From the NCBI GenBank assembly GCA_020351775.1, contig CP070666.1, positions 4,962,860-5,023,162 of the forward strand: a stretch of DNA of 60,303 nt, in the 5' to 3' direction. The notes under the pieces are model-generated. The model saw nothing but the letters and a program-made list of their open reading frames with translations, had not been told where the DNA came from and ran no database searches. Shown piece after piece: positions 32,315 to 41,928 of the stretch (within the stretch, counting starts at the first letter, position 1; the number at the start of each line of letters is the position of its first letter). The position numbers and the translations under genes are program-made. Source of the stretch: Gemmatimonadota bacterium (lineage in GTDB: Bacteria; Gemmatimonadota; Gemmatimonadetes; Gemmatimonadales; GWC2-71-9).

Positions 32315-35300
32315 ATGCAACTGGTCAGGCCGATCCAGTTTGCCCCTCTCAGTGGCATCGGCGCTTCGAAGGCGCGACCCATCCTCTGGGTGCTGTACGC
32401 GTTGGCCGGCTGGCTCGTCGCGACGATTCTGGGTATCTCGGTAGCCGCACTGGGCACAGAGACCGGACGCAGAGTCGTGGCACAGGCCATGTTGGATGTT
32501 GCCAACGACGCTGTTCGCGGGTCTGTGACAGTAGGCGAGATCGGTGGCTCCTTCCTCGGTGGGCTTCGACTCAGCGATCTGGTGGTCAGGGGAGAGGATG
32601 GGGTTCAGCTCGCCACAATATCCCGGGTTGAGCTGAGCTATGGTCCGCGAGATTTCCTGGGCGGCGGATTCGCGCTGGGTAAGCTGACGCTGGAGCAACC
32701 TCGTATCGATCTAGTGGACCCGCGTGGGGGTGGTCTCAACATCAAGGAGGTACTTGGCCTGGGCGGTCCAAGCAACGGGGGGCGGACGCCACTCATCTCC
32801 TTCCGCGATGTCGATATCATAGACGGCGCCATCACGATCCGTACCCCCGCCGAGCCCGGCGACTCTATCACGGAGGGGGAAGAGTGGCGTGGTGAGTACA
32901 TGCGCGTGCGGCGCGTTACCGATCTCAACGCTCACTTTCCCTACGTGCGCCTCGCATCGCCACTTCCCGGCCAGAGCGGGATCCACATCTGGATGCAGCG
33001 GCTGCGTGCCAACGTGACGGATCCTCACGTCGAGCTCCTGAACGCAAGGGGTCGCGTGAACATAAGAGGCGACTCCATCGGCCTTGCCCTGAGCCATGTA
33101 GACTTGCCGAATTCTCGGGCCGGCGTCGAAGGAGTACTGGTACTGGATGACGGCAAGATCAGGCCGAGCCTGACCATCGAATCAGAATGGTTCACTACCG
33201 ACGACGTGCGCGGCCTCGTAGCGGATGTGCCGGCAGCGATGATCGGAAGCGGCGCACTCACGGTTCGTACGGCGCCGGACGGGGTCACGCGGTTTGTCGG
33301 TGATCCGCTCACTATGGAGGGTGTCGGAGGAGGAGGCAGCGCCCGGGGACGACTGGCGATGGTGCTGGGGCCGGCGAGCGACTGGGCTTTCGTGCAAACT
33401 CGGCTAGATCTGGATGACTTCGATCTCGAGTACATCCGAGCGTACTTCGACACACTGCCGTTGGCGGGACGGGTCACCGGTCGGTTCGAGGCCGACGGAC
33501 CCAAGCAGGCCTTGAATCTCGGCTTCGACGTCGTGTTCCGCGATTCACTGGTCGAGGGCTGGCCGGCGACGACGCTCACCAGCAACGGCACGGTCGCGGT
33601 GGGCGTCCCCGGTGAGATCGTATTCCGCGATTACCAGCTGGATTATGCTCACATCGACCTCGGCACCGTGCGGCGCCTGCTACCGGCCGTCGACCTGCAA
33701 GGCATGCTGTCTGCGTCGGGGACCCTGAACGGGCCATGGTTGGAGTTTGCGTTCGAGGGGGATCTCTCGCACGTAGCGGTGCCGCCGTTCGTAACGGATG
33801 CTCGCGGGACCGTGCGGATCGATGCCCGGGGCGAGGTGCTCGGCGTCTGGTCGGACTTGGCATTCGACTCCCTCAGTTTGGATGGACTGCACACCAGTTA
33901 CCCCTCGCTGACCGTCGGTGGCTCGTTCACCGGCCGAATGCAGACCGCGGGCTTCACCGATTCGCTGTGGATCGATGCGGATCTAGCGGGGCCGGCCGGC
34001 GCAGTCTTGCTGGAGGGCGCCGTCTCCCTGCTGTCAAACCGCAAGGGCGTGTACGGCTTGGATCTCAGGGCCGCGCGGTTGGATCTGGCGCAGTTGCATC
34101 GCAGCCTGCCGCAGACGGTGCTGTACGGCCGCGTTTGGGGCTCCGGAATCGCGGACTCGGTCCGCGGTCCGTCGATGCAAGCCAACGTGAGGCTATTTCC
34201 GTCATCGTTAGTAGGTGTTCCGCTTGACAGCGCCGAGCTGACCGTGGGCATCGCCGACAGCACCGTGTACGTGGATTCGCTCGCAATGTGGGGACCTGAG
34301 GCGCACGTCTCAGGCAGTGGGCAGCTAGGTCTGTGGAACAACCGCACTGGAACGGTCAACCTTGCGGCTGCGGCCGATTCGTTGGCCACGATCGAGCCTC
34401 TGCTGGAGGCATTGCTGGGACCAACCGACACGACCCGCTTGATAGCCGCAGGATTGCCGACTGGGTCGTTCGCGTCGACCATCCTATTGACTGGAGCTAT
34501 CAATGACCTCGAGCTGTCAGGCAGGGCCACTGCAACCGATGTGAGACGCGGCGCGGTCTACCTGTCTCGAGCAGACCTCGATTGGTCTTGGGGTGCGGCG
34601 GGACTGGAAGTTCAGGGAACCGCAGACTCGCTTGACCTGAGCGGCAAGGGGTTCACCCTGATCCGGTTGGGAGTCCGGGGTCCCGTCGACTCGCTGACGT
34701 GGCACGGGCGCTCACGCTTCGGACCGCGTAGCGACGAGCAGTGGATTGGCTGGGGATCCTGGCTGGCGGACGAGGGGAGCTGGCTGGTGCCGGTCGATTC
34801 ACTGGGACTGCGACTGGCGAGTGGGGCCTGGTTTGCCAGGCCGCCGCTGGTGATCCGCGTGGGCCGCGAGGGGATCGACTTCTACGAGGCGACTGCTTCT
34901 AGTGATGTCGGGGTGGGGACCTTCACTGTGAACGGGAGGATCCCGCTCCAGGGCTCCGGCAGCTTCGCAGCATCCGTGCAGGCACTGCCGGTCGCGGATC
35001 TCTGGGCCCTGCTGCAGTTCGGCTATCACGACGTCGAAGGCGAGGTGAACGGAACCTTCCGGTTGGAGGGAACAAGTGACGATCCAACCATGACCGCCTC
35101 GGTCAGCATGCTGGATGCGATGTTCGGCGACTTCCGTGCGCCTCAGTTCAGGGGCAGCGCGACTTATAGCGACCGTAGGCTCGAGGGTGACGTGGAGGTG
35201 CGGCGCCGCGGGGAGGAGATTCTGCGAGTGCGGTTGGAGCTACCGGTCGATCTGGCGTTGAGTGGCGTCGGCCAACGTCAGCTGCCCGGTAGGATCTCGA

Positions 35301-36763
35301 TCATCGCTCGCGCCGACAGCGTGGATCTCTCGCTCCTGAATGCGATCACGCCCCTTGTGCGGCACATCGAGGGAACCCTGGACGCCAACTTCGGCATCGC
35401 CGGAACGTGGGAGAACCCGGAACTGACGGGGCGCCTCACGTTGTCACAGGCAGTTGCTGATTACCCCGCCATTGGGGTGCGTCATGAGGACATCAACGGT
35501 AGGTTCACACTCACCGGCGACACGATCCGAGTGGATCAGCTAGAGCTTCGGAGTGGAGAAGGCAGCGCGCAAATCAGCGGATTCGTCCGGCTGGAGCGCC
35601 TGAGCCGGCCGGTGCTGGACCTACGTATTCATGCTCAGACCTTCGAAGGCCTGGACGTGCGTGACTTCCTTTCCCTGACTGCCACCGGGGACGTTCAACT
35701 CAGGGGGCCGGTCTTCGGATCGACGCTCACCGGGAATGTCGCAGTCACCGACGGCGTGCTCCACTTCGCCGATCTGGTGGAAAAGGAACTGATCAGTTTC
35801 GAAGACACATTGTTGTTCGTCGAATCCGAGTTGGTGGACACGACCTTGATTCGCCGCGAGGGACTGGGTGCGGCATTCGAGAACAGGTTCTACAACTCGA
35901 TGTACGTCGACAGCCTGGAGCTGGAGATGGGGTCGAACGTGTGGATGAGGTCGAGCGAAGCCAACATTCAGTTGCTCGGCAACGTGACCATGAACAAGGT
36001 GAGGGACAGGTACAGCTTGACTGGGACGCTGCAGACGCCACGCGGCACGTACCGCCTCTCACCTGGACCATCGTTGATGCAGCTCGTAGCGACGCGGGAG
36101 TTCACCGTGACGCGCGGCGAGGTCACCTACTTCGGCACGCCCGATCTGAATGCGGCGATAGACATCGACGCCAGACACAACGTGCACAGTGTCAGGGGTG
36201 AAGACATCACGGTATTCGTGAACATCGGCGGCACGCTGTACGAGCCGACCCTCAGATTCACCAGCGACATCCAGCCGCCGATTGCGGAAACCGAGATTCT
36301 GTCTTACGTCTTTTTCGGTGCACCGAGCGTTGAAGCGTTTGCCGGGACGGGCACCGAGGGGGTTGCCGACCAACGTCTGGCTCAACAGGGGCTGAATCAG
36401 TTCTTGGCAGCGGTATCAGGTCAGCTGGAATACGGGCTCATCTCGGACCTGAACGTGCCGCTCGACTACGTGCAGATCCGACCCAGCCTGGCGGGAAGGG
36501 AGATGGCCGGATTGGACCTAGCTGTGGGAAAACGGCTCGGTGACAAGTGGTTTGTCACCCTGAGCCCGCGCGCGTGCCTGCGGCCGGGACAGGAGCTCTT
36601 TGCATGGGAAGACTTCGGTGCCAGCTTGGAGTATCGGTTTACGAGGGAGTGGATGTTCCAGGTGAGCGGTGACCCCGTACAGGGATGTGTTCCCTACAGC
36701 TCCCACCGGCTCGTTGCCAAGTATCAGCTGGGAGTCGACTTCCTGTGGGAGAAGCGGTACTAG
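32315..36763 (+). CDS. tamB: TamB-like translocation/assembly protein (AsmA/DUF490 superfamily)
   Basis: The 1482-residue protein has one N-terminal membrane anchor (about 27-48, ILWVLYALAGWLVATILGISVAAL). A very long series of short beta-strands follows, many with Asp-Ser-Leu repeats, and then a C-terminal DUF490/TamB domain. The last part includes GTYRLSPGP, ITVFVNIGGTLYEPTLRF and ISDLNVPLDYVQIRPSL. Such proteins span the periplasm as a lipid-conducting beta-taco and work with TamA in outer-membrane biogenesis or phospholipid transport. It follows the TamA-like gene by 2 bp, and its stop overlaps the next start (TAGTG). Confidence 0.88.
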   Translation: MQLVRPIQFAPLSGIGASKARPILWVLYALAGWLVATILGISVAALGTETGRRVVAQAMLDVANDAVRGSVTVGEIGGSFLGGLRLSDLVVRGEDGVQLATISRVELSYGPRDFLGGGFALGKLTLEQPRIDLVDPRGGGLNIKEVLGLGGPSNGGRTPLISFRDVDIIDGAITIRTPAEPGDSITEGEEWRGEYMRVRRVTDLNAHFPYVRLASPLPGQSGIHIWMQRLRANVTDPHVELLNARGRVNIRGDSIGLALSHVDLPNSRAGVEGVLVLDDGKIRPSLTIESEWFTTDDVRGLVADVPAAMIGSGALTVRTAPDGVTRFVGDPLTMEGVGGGGSARGRLAMVLGPASDWAFVQTRLDLDDFDLEYIRAYFDTLPLAGRVTGRFEADGPKQALNLGFDVVFRDSLVEGWPATTLTSNGTVAVGVPGEIVFRDYQLDYAHIDLGTVRRLLPAVDLQGMLSASGTLNGPWLEFAFEGDLSHVAVPPFVTDARGTVRIDARGEVLGVWSDLAFDSLSLDGLHTSYPSLTVGGSFTGRMQTAGFTDSLWIDADLAGPAGAVLLEGAVSLLSNRKGVYGLDLRAARLDLAQLHRSLPQTVLYGRVWGSGIADSVRGPSMQANVRLFPSSLVGVPLDSAELTVGIADSTVYVDSLAMWGPEAHVSGSGQLGLWNNRTGTVNLAAAADSLATIEPLLEALLGPTDTTRLIAAGLPTGSFASTILLTGAINDLELSGRATATDVRRGAVYLSRADLDWSWGAAGLEVQGTADSLDLSGKGFTLIRLGVRGPVDSLTWHGRSRFGPRSDEQWIGWGSWLADEGSWLVPVDSLGLRLASGAWFARPPLVIRVGREGIDFYEATASSDVGVGTFTVNGRIPLQGSGSFAASVQALPVADLWALLQFGYHDVEGEVNGTFRLEGTSDDPTMTASVSMLDAMFGDFRAPQFRGSATYSDRRLEGDVEVRRRGEEILRVRLELPVDLALSGVGQRQLPGRISIIARADSVDLSLLNAITPLVRHIEGTLDANFGIAGTWENPELTGRLTLSQAVADYPAIGVRHEDINGRFTLTGDTIRVDQLELRSGEGSAQISGFVRLERLSRPVLDLRIHAQTFEGLDVRDFLSLTATGDVQLRGPVFGSTLTGNVAVTDGVLHFADLVEKELISFEDTLLFVESELVDTTLIRREGLGAAFENRFYNSMYVDSLELEMGSNVWMRSSEANIQLLGNVTMNKVRDRYSLTGTLQTPRGTYRLSPGPSLMQLVATREFTVTRGEVTYFGTPDLNAAIDIDARHNVHSVRGEDITVFVNIGGTLYEPTLRFTSDIQPPIAETEILSYVFFGAPSVEAFAGTGTEGVADQRLAQQGLNQFLAAVSGQLEYGLISDLNVPLDYVQIRPSLAGREMAGLDLAVGKRLGDKWFVTLSPRACLRPGQELFAWEDFGASLEYRFTREWMFQVSGDPVQGCVPYSSHRLVAKYQLGVDFLWEKRY

Positions 36764-37656
36764 TGGCGCAGGCGCTTCTCATCCACAATCCTTCTGCGGC
36801 GCGCACCCGGCGCCGCACCGTCGACTCCATCTGCTCGGTGTTCAAGTCCGCAGGGTGGACGGTCGAGGCACCCGGCACCCGGCACGCGGATGACGCCGCG
36901 AACATTGCGGACCAGGGAGTCACCGCCGGTGTGGACGTCATAGCAGTGTACGGCGGCGACGGCACCATCCACAGTGTTGCCGGCCGAGTCGGTGCCAGCG
37001 TACCTCTGGGGCTCATCCCAGGCGGCACTGGCAACCTGCTCGCCGGCAATCTCCGCTTGCCGCGGAGCCCGGCTCGCGCCGCAAAGGTCATAGTGAGCGG
37101 CAAGCCCCGAAACATCGATCTGGGCAGGCTCACCTGTGACGGCGGAGTGAACCACTTCACTGTAGCGTGTGGCGCCGGTTTCGATGCGGAGCTGATGGCG
37201 GGGACATCGGGGCCCTCGAAGCGCAGGTTGAAGATGGGCGCGTACATCGTGACGGCGTGGCAACTCCTCGGCAGGCACCGTACGGTTCCCTACCAGATAA
37301 CGGTCGACGGAGAGCAGTACGAGCTAGAAGCGGCGTCGGTGCTGGTCGCGAATTGCGGCGAGATCATCCCTCCTTACCTACGATTGCGAGAAGGGATCTC
37401 GCCGTACGACGGCGTGCTGGACGTCGTGGCTCTGGATGCGAACGGAGTGTGGGAGAGCGTCCAGGTGGTGTGGCAGCTGCTGGCGCGCCGCGCCGGAGAC
37501 GACTGCCGCATACGACACATACCGGGTCGGACGGTGCGGGTCGAAACTGAGGAACTCCAGCCGGTACAGCTGGATGGGGAGTCTGCCGGGACCACGCCGT
37601 TCACGGCGGAGGTGACTCCCGGCGGGATCAGTGTGATACTTCCTATGGATGGCTGA
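36763..37656 (+). CDS. Diacylglycerol/sphingosine kinase-like lipid kinase
   Basis: The 297-residue protein has the DAGK catalytic N-terminus: LLIHNPSAARTRRR, the nucleotide-binding VYGGDGTIHSVAG, and IPGGTGNLLAGNL. The C-terminal beta-sandwich ends with QLDGESAGTTPFTAEVTPGGI. YegS/DgkB relatives phosphorylate diacylglycerol or similar lipids. The GTG at 36763 shares its G with the TamB stop codon; the longer frame from 36685 lies inside tamB. Its link to TamA/TamB suggests a role in envelope lipid balance, by inference. Confidence 0.87.
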   Translation: MAQALLIHNPSAARTRRRTVDSICSVFKSAGWTVEAPGTRHADDAANIADQGVTAGVDVIAVYGGDGTIHSVAGRVGASVPLGLIPGGTGNLLAGNLRLPRSPARAAKVIVSGKPRNIDLGRLTCDGGVNHFTVACGAGFDAELMAGTSGPSKRRLKMGAYIVTAWQLLGRHRTVPYQITVDGEQYELEAASVLVANCGEIIPPYLRLREGISPYDGVLDVVALDANGVWESVQVVWQLLARRAGDDCRIRHIPGRTVRVETEELQPVQLDGESAGTTPFTAEVTPGGISVILPMDG

Positions 37657-37683
37657 GACCGGCCTCGTCACAGAGGCAAGAGG

Positions 37684-37926
37684 GTGACGGTCCAGGCGGC
37701 CAAGCCCCGGGTGGGTCCACAGCTGGAGGGAGTGCTCTTGGGCAAAGAACACGACGGAATGATCTGCCGCTCGTGCGGCAACGAAGAGCGTGCATCGGAA
37801 GGGTATCCCTGCACTGAGTGTGGCACCTTCATCTGCGTGATCTGCTCGCTTCGCGGAGTCACGCTGTGTAAAGAGTGTGCCGCCAAGGCTGAGAGGACCG
37901 CGACTCCGCAGGCGGATGACGCGTAG
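37684..37926 (+). CDS. Small double zinc-ribbon protein
   Basis: The 80-residue protein has eight cysteines in four CxxC pairs (CRSC, CTEC, CVIC, CKEC), enough for two zinc sites, between a basic N-terminus and an acidic tail. It starts with GTG at 37684 after AGAGG. It lies between the lipid kinase and the P1 peptidase on the same strand. Function unknown. Confidence 0.72.
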   Translation: MTVQAAKPRVGPQLEGVLLGKEHDGMICRSCGNEERASEGYPCTECGTFICVICSLRGVTLCKECAAKAERTATPQADDA

Positions 37927-37959
37927 ACCGGCTTTGGCACAAGGCAGTAACGAGGGAGC

Positions 37960-39003
37960 ATGCAAAACGGTGCGACCGTCTTGCCTGCCCCTCTTGCCAT
38001 TGCCGCGCGCGGTCCTGGTATGCCGCTGTCTCCCCGAATAACCGCCATACCCGGCATTTCGCTGGGACACACTACCGACCGGGAAGCGGGGACCGGCTGC
38101 ACCGTGGTGCTGGCGCCGCCGGAGGGCATGCGTGCGGCGGCGTTGGTCCGAGGCCGCGCCACCGGCACGCGCGAACTGGACGCGTTGTCGCCCCGACACC
38201 TCGTGCCCACCATTCACGCAATACTCCTGACGGGCGGCTCCGCCTACGGGCTCGGCGCCGCTGATGGGGTGATGCGGTGGCTGTCCGAACGCGGTCGCGG
38301 GTTCGATGTCGGAGTAGGCGTGGTACCAATCGTTCCTGCAGCGGTCGTTTTCGATCTGACGTTCGCGGCGGCGCGCTGGCCGACGGCGGATGATGCGTAC
38401 CGAGCGTGTGAGCGGGCGGGCCAAGAGGTCGAGGAAGGCTCGGTTGGGGTTGGCACCGGTGCGACTGTCGGCAAGGCGCTCGGCAGAGAGAGTGCAATGA
38501 AATCGGGTTGCGGTACTTGGGCGGAGCAGCGAGACGGTCTCATCGTCGGCAGCTTTGTGGTGGTCAACGCGTTCGGCGACGTGCGCGACCGGGACAACAA
38601 TATCATTGCCGGTGCCCGTGCCTCCGATGGCTTCCTTGATGCCAGGCGCTATCTGGCGGACGGTGGGCCTCCGGGGGGTGCGTTCGCCAAGGCCGGCACC
38701 AACACTACTCTGGTCGTGGTCGCAACCAACGCGAACCTCGACTGCACGGGTTTGGAGTCTTTGGCCGCAATGACCGCCGATTCCCTGGCGCAACGCATCA
38801 CACCAGTCGGTACCCAATACGACGGGGACGTGGTCTTCGCCGTCTCGGTCGGCGCTGAAGTCCCGGCCACTGCCATATCGGTCGAGCTCCTGGCTCAGGA
38901 GGCCACGGGCACCGCCATTGAGAGGGCTGTTCGCTACGCTGTGGGGACACACGAGGTGCCGGGACTGGGGGAGGCGACGAGCAGTTCGGCTGCCGGCTCG
39001 TAG
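37960..39003 (+). CDS. P1-family (DmpA-type) self-processing aminopeptidase
   Basis: The 347-residue protein belongs to the DmpA/P1 family of N-terminal-nucleophile hydrolases (MEROPS S58). ITAIPGISLGHTTDREAGTGCTVVL opens the family, LTGGSAYGLGAADGVMRWL is the substrate-side motif, and GTNTTLVVVATNA marks the self-cleavage site, with Thr in place of the Ser of DmpA. Members cleave N-terminal residues of peptides or amides, including D-amino acid amides. The ATG at 37960 has GAGGGAG upstream. Two other D-residue or peptide enzymes occur in this window (41929 and 49407). Confidence 0.86.
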   Translation: MQNGATVLPAPLAIAARGPGMPLSPRITAIPGISLGHTTDREAGTGCTVVLAPPEGMRAAALVRGRATGTRELDALSPRHLVPTIHAILLTGGSAYGLGAADGVMRWLSERGRGFDVGVGVVPIVPAAVVFDLTFAAARWPTADDAYRACERAGQEVEEGSVGVGTGATVGKALGRESAMKSGCGTWAEQRDGLIVGSFVVVNAFGDVRDRDNNIIAGARASDGFLDARRYLADGGPPGGAFAKAGTNTTLVVVATNANLDCTGLESLAAMTADSLAQRITPVGTQYDGDVVFAVSVGAEVPATAISVELLAQEATGTAIERAVRYAVGTHEVPGLGEATSSSAAGS

Positions 39004-39124
39004 ATGCCAGGCTCCCACCCGGGGTTAGCTTACGGCTGGTGCGTCTGCCCGTGGGGGTTATGATTGCCGCTAATTCGTCCCACTGCACAGGTCTCCGGTA
39101 GCGGCGGCAGTAGAGACACAATAG

Positions 39125-39820
39125 ATGAAGAAACTGATCCTTTTTGACGTGGACGGAACCCTGCTCTGGACTGACGGAGCGGGTCGAGCCGCCATACGCC
39201 AGGCACTTATCCATGAGATGGGAACAGCGGGGCCCATCGACGATTTCGCGTTCGCCGGCAAGACGGACCCGCAGATCGTCCGTGAACTGCTGAGGGCCGC
39301 AGCTCACCCGAATGCCGACAGCAACAGTCATGCAGAGCGGGTCTGTCAGCGGTACGCAGAGGTCCTCGAGTCGGAGCTGCGAGCTCCGCAGCGGAGCGTG
39401 CGCGTGTTCCAGGGCGTTCGCACCCTATTGGCACGGCTGAAGACTCGCGATGATTGTGTAGTCGGGCTGCTGACGGGCAACATCGAGGTCGGTGCGCGGC
39501 TGAAGCTCAGCGCAGTAGGGATCGATCCTGACCAGTTCCAGATAGGAGCCTACGGTTCCGACGCCATGGACCGAGCCGAATTGCCGCTGATTGCAGCCGA
39601 ACGTGCAGCTCCCCTGCTCGGACACGTTCCTCGCGGTGAAGAAGTGGTGATTCTGGGCGACACGCCGTCGGACGTGACGTGCGGGCATGGTATCGGGGCC
39701 AGAGCGATAGCGGTAGCGACGGGACCGTTCTCGATCGAGGAACTGGAAGCGTTCGAGCCCTACGCGGTGTTTCCGGACTTCACAGACACGGCCGCGGTGG
39801 TCGCAGCGATCTTCAAATGA
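39125..39820 (+). CDS. HAD-superfamily phosphatase, phosphoglycolate phosphatase-like
   Basis: The 231-residue protein carries all HAD motifs: FDVDGTL with the nucleophile Asp at the start, LLTGN as motif II, and VVILGDTPSDVTCG as motif IV, with an alpha-helical cap of type C1 between. Phosphoglycolate phosphatases look like this and would make the glycolate that GlcDEF oxidises, but family specificity is broad. Its stop overlaps the next start as ATGA. Confidence 0.85.
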   Translation: MKKLILFDVDGTLLWTDGAGRAAIRQALIHEMGTAGPIDDFAFAGKTDPQIVRELLRAAAHPNADSNSHAERVCQRYAEVLESELRAPQRSVRVFQGVRTLLARLKTRDDCVVGLLTGNIEVGARLKLSAVGIDPDQFQIGAYGSDAMDRAELPLIAAERAAPLLGHVPRGEEVVILGDTPSDVTCGHGIGARAIAVATGPFSIEELEAFEPYAVFPDFTDTAAVVAAIFK

Positions 39821-40560
39821 ACAGCACCAAACTTCTGTTGCCACTGCGGGTGCCGGAGCTGGGTCCGTCTCTGGGCAAGTTGGCATCAGGTGCACAACGG
39901 AGAACTGACTACCTACCGCTCGATGCTGCTCGCTACCAGCTCGCCACGCGCATCATCGAGAACGTCGGGGAGGCCAGGCGGCTGGCCGCCAACGGCGAGC
40001 GGTCGTCGGCGCTGGAGGCGCTAGGGCGGGAGAGTTGGCAGGAAGCCTGGAACGAGGCGGTGGCCAGCGTGGCCGAAACGTTGACCACCCGAATAACCGA
40101 GCATATCCGGGCGGAAGCCAAGGCAGTTCGCATGGGCAGCAGGCGCCAGGCGCGGCTGGGGCTGGATGAGAAGCTACAGCGTGCGCTCTCCGCAAGACTG
40201 GGAGCCGCCGGCGCCGGTCTGGTACCGGTGTTCGACTCGGTGGAGCGCCACGCGGCATTGGCGCTCGATGCCACGGCGCTGGAGCGCGAAGCCGTTGTCG
40301 CCTGGCAGGAGGCGCTCCAGCTAGCGGCGCGGCGCGTGGAATCCGCCTGGCTCGACCTGGAACTCGTCGTAGGGCAAGAAGTCACACATTGGCTCGCAGT
40401 CGGAGATGACGTCGCTCGGTGGCGCAGGCCGCTGTGGCCGGTCGTTGTGGTCGGTGCAGTGGCCGTCGCGATCGCCGCGTGGTTGGGTCTCGTGTTTGGA
40501 GGTTACGTCGCCCCCCCCGCATGGCTCGAACGGGTATGGGGTTGGGCGTTCCCCAGATGA
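39817..40560 (+). CDS. Unknown protein with C-terminal membrane anchor
   Basis: The 247-residue protein is mostly alpha-helical and Ala/Arg/Glu-rich (e.g. NERSSALEALG-like and VESAWLDLELVVGQEV segments). One transmembrane helix lies near the C-terminus (about 210-233, WPVVVVGAVAVAIAAWLGLVF). No family motif is recognised. ATGA overlaps on both sides tie it to the HAD phosphatase and to acpS. Confidence 0.7.
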   Translation: MNSTKLLLPLRVPELGPSLGKLASGAQRRTDYLPLDAARYQLATRIIENVGEARRLAANGERSSALEALGRESWQEAWNEAVASVAETLTTRITEHIRAEAKAVRMGSRRQARLGLDEKLQRALSARLGAAGAGLVPVFDSVERHAALALDATALEREAVVAWQEALQLAARRVESAWLDLELVVGQEVTHWLAVGDDVARWRRPLWPVVVVGAVAVAIAAWLGLVFGGYVAPPAWLERVWGWAFPR

Positions 40561-40940
40561 CTCTGGTCGGTGTGGGTCTCGATCTGGTCGATGTGGCTCG
40601 TGTCGAGCAACTGTTGGACCGGTATGGTGACCGGGCGTTGCGAAGGCTGCTCACCCCGCGGGAGCAGGACTACTGTCTCTCTTTGGCGGTCCCGGCCCGT
40701 CACGTGGCAGCCAGGATCGCCGCCAAAGAGGCCGCCTACAAGGCGCTCGTGCAGGGCGGTGCGAGACGCGTGGTGTGGTGGCTCGACACGGAGGTCGTGC
40801 GCGATCCCGGCGGGCTACCCTCGCTGTCGTTCCACGACAGAGCGCGTCAGAGTGCCGATGAGCTGAAGGTCTCTCGCAGCCTCTTGTCACTGACCCATTC
40901 GGATGCTGCAGCAGGCGCAGTCGTACTTCTGTTTCGCTAG
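40557..40940 (+). CDS. acpS: Holo-[acyl-carrier-protein] synthase
   Basis: The 127-residue phosphopantetheinyl transferase has the Mg2+-binding Asp9 in VGVGLDLVDVARVE and Glu58 in RIAAKEAAYKAL, both at the usual AcpS positions, and the C-terminal LSLTHSDAAAGAVVLL. It loads the 4'-phosphopantetheine arm onto ACP for fatty acid synthesis. It is the last gene of the plus-strand operon, overlapping the upstream membrane protein gene by ATGA. Confidence 0.92.
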   Translation: MTLVGVGLDLVDVARVEQLLDRYGDRALRRLLTPREQDYCLSLAVPARHVAARIAAKEAAYKALVQGGARRVVWWLDTEVVRDPGGLPSLSFHDRARQSADELKVSRSLLSLTHSDAAAGAVVLLFR

Positions 40941-41032
40941 CCTGGTCGATACCTGACGACCTCCCGTCTACTGATCGTCTGTAGTGCCTGCCGGCTACGC
41001 TTGGGCGGGTGTGCTGTCGCCAGCCTCGGCTC

Positions 41033-41698
41033 CTATCCAATCTCCCCCAACGCTCGTGCCGCTTCAGCCCGGACCGACGCATCGTGATCGTCCTTGAGTA
41101 GCCGAGTGAGTGGGTCGATCGCGCGCTCGTCCTCTATCTCGCCCAGCGCCCATGCGGCTGCTCGGCGCACCGATGCAGCGTCGTCCGCCAGACTTCGAAT
41201 CAGTGCCCCGACGGCGTCTCGATTCTGGGAGAACCCGAGTGCAATCGCGGCCATCTCCCGTGTTCCGTCGTCACCGGTCCGCAGGCGATCCAGCAGCGCC
41301 TCGAGTGCCGCGACGTGTCGCACGCTCCCAAGGAGCCGGGCAGCCACGCGACGAACGCACGCATCAGCATCGGAGATTGCTGCGCTGAGGATGGGGACGA
41401 CCTCGGGGGTGGCGATGCGGCGAGATGTCCAGTCAATGAGGTCTCGCTGCTCGGTACTAGCGTCTGGGACGTGGGTCCAGCCGTGCCAGCCTCCGAATCT
41501 CCGATCCAGGGACTGCAGCGCCATTTCGCACATGAGCGAGCCGGTACCCCGCGCGCCTGCGATCAACCGTTGCGCGAAATGCAGGTCGGATTGGCGTGAG
41601 CCTGCCTGACCGGCCAACTCCCCTCCTCCCGACCACGGGGCCATCAGCACGAGAGCACAGAGTACTCCGATTGGACGGAATGAGATCATGTCGGTCAT
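41033..41698 (-). CDS. Secreted HEAT-repeat protein
   Basis: The protein of about 221 residues starts at the ATG at 41698 (or 41689) with a signal peptide (IGVLCALVLMAPWSGGGELAGQ). Its C-terminal 130 residues form about four HEAT-like repeats (ASVRRAAAWALGEIEDERAIDPLTRLLKD and similar). The frame is open to 41878, but that part is charged and precedes the signal. It is probably a periplasmic scaffold; partner unknown. It is divergent from the D-aminoacylase gene and convergent with acpS. Confidence 0.78.
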   Translation of the reverse strand: MTDMISFRPIGVLCALVLMAPWSGGGELAGQAGSRQSDLHFAQRLIAGARGTGSLMCEMALQSLDRRFGGWHGWTHVPDASTEQRDLIDWTSRRIATPEVVPILSAAISDADACVRRVAARLLGSVRHVAALEALLDRLRTGDDGTREMAAIALGFSQNRDAVGALIRSLADDAASVRRAAAWALGEIEDERAIDPLTRLLKDDHDASVRAEAARALGEIG

Positions 41699-41864
41699 TC
41701 GCTGAACCGCCTTCCCAGCATGCGAGTCGGAGCTCCACAATCGCGAACACCAGCGGTCTCCTAACAAGTAGACTCTTTGATGGAGCGTTTTGTTCGAATC
41801 GTGCGCCCCGGGGGATGGAGGATCAGGCCAATCTCGCTCGGGTTCTTCGCTCCTCCTTGGCCCG

Positions 41865-41893
41865 TTGCTGCGCGACATCTTTGCTACATTATC
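41865..41893 (+). promoter_or_regulatory. Possible promoter of the D-aminoacylase gene
   Basis: TTGCTG (41865-41870) and CATTAT (41888-41893) are 17 bases apart, and the gene starts 36 bases later with GGGAG before its ATG. Matches to consensus are partial. Confidence 0.35.
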
Positions 41894-41928
41894 CAGCTGT
41901 GATCTCTGACTCTCTGCCGGGAGCTTCC

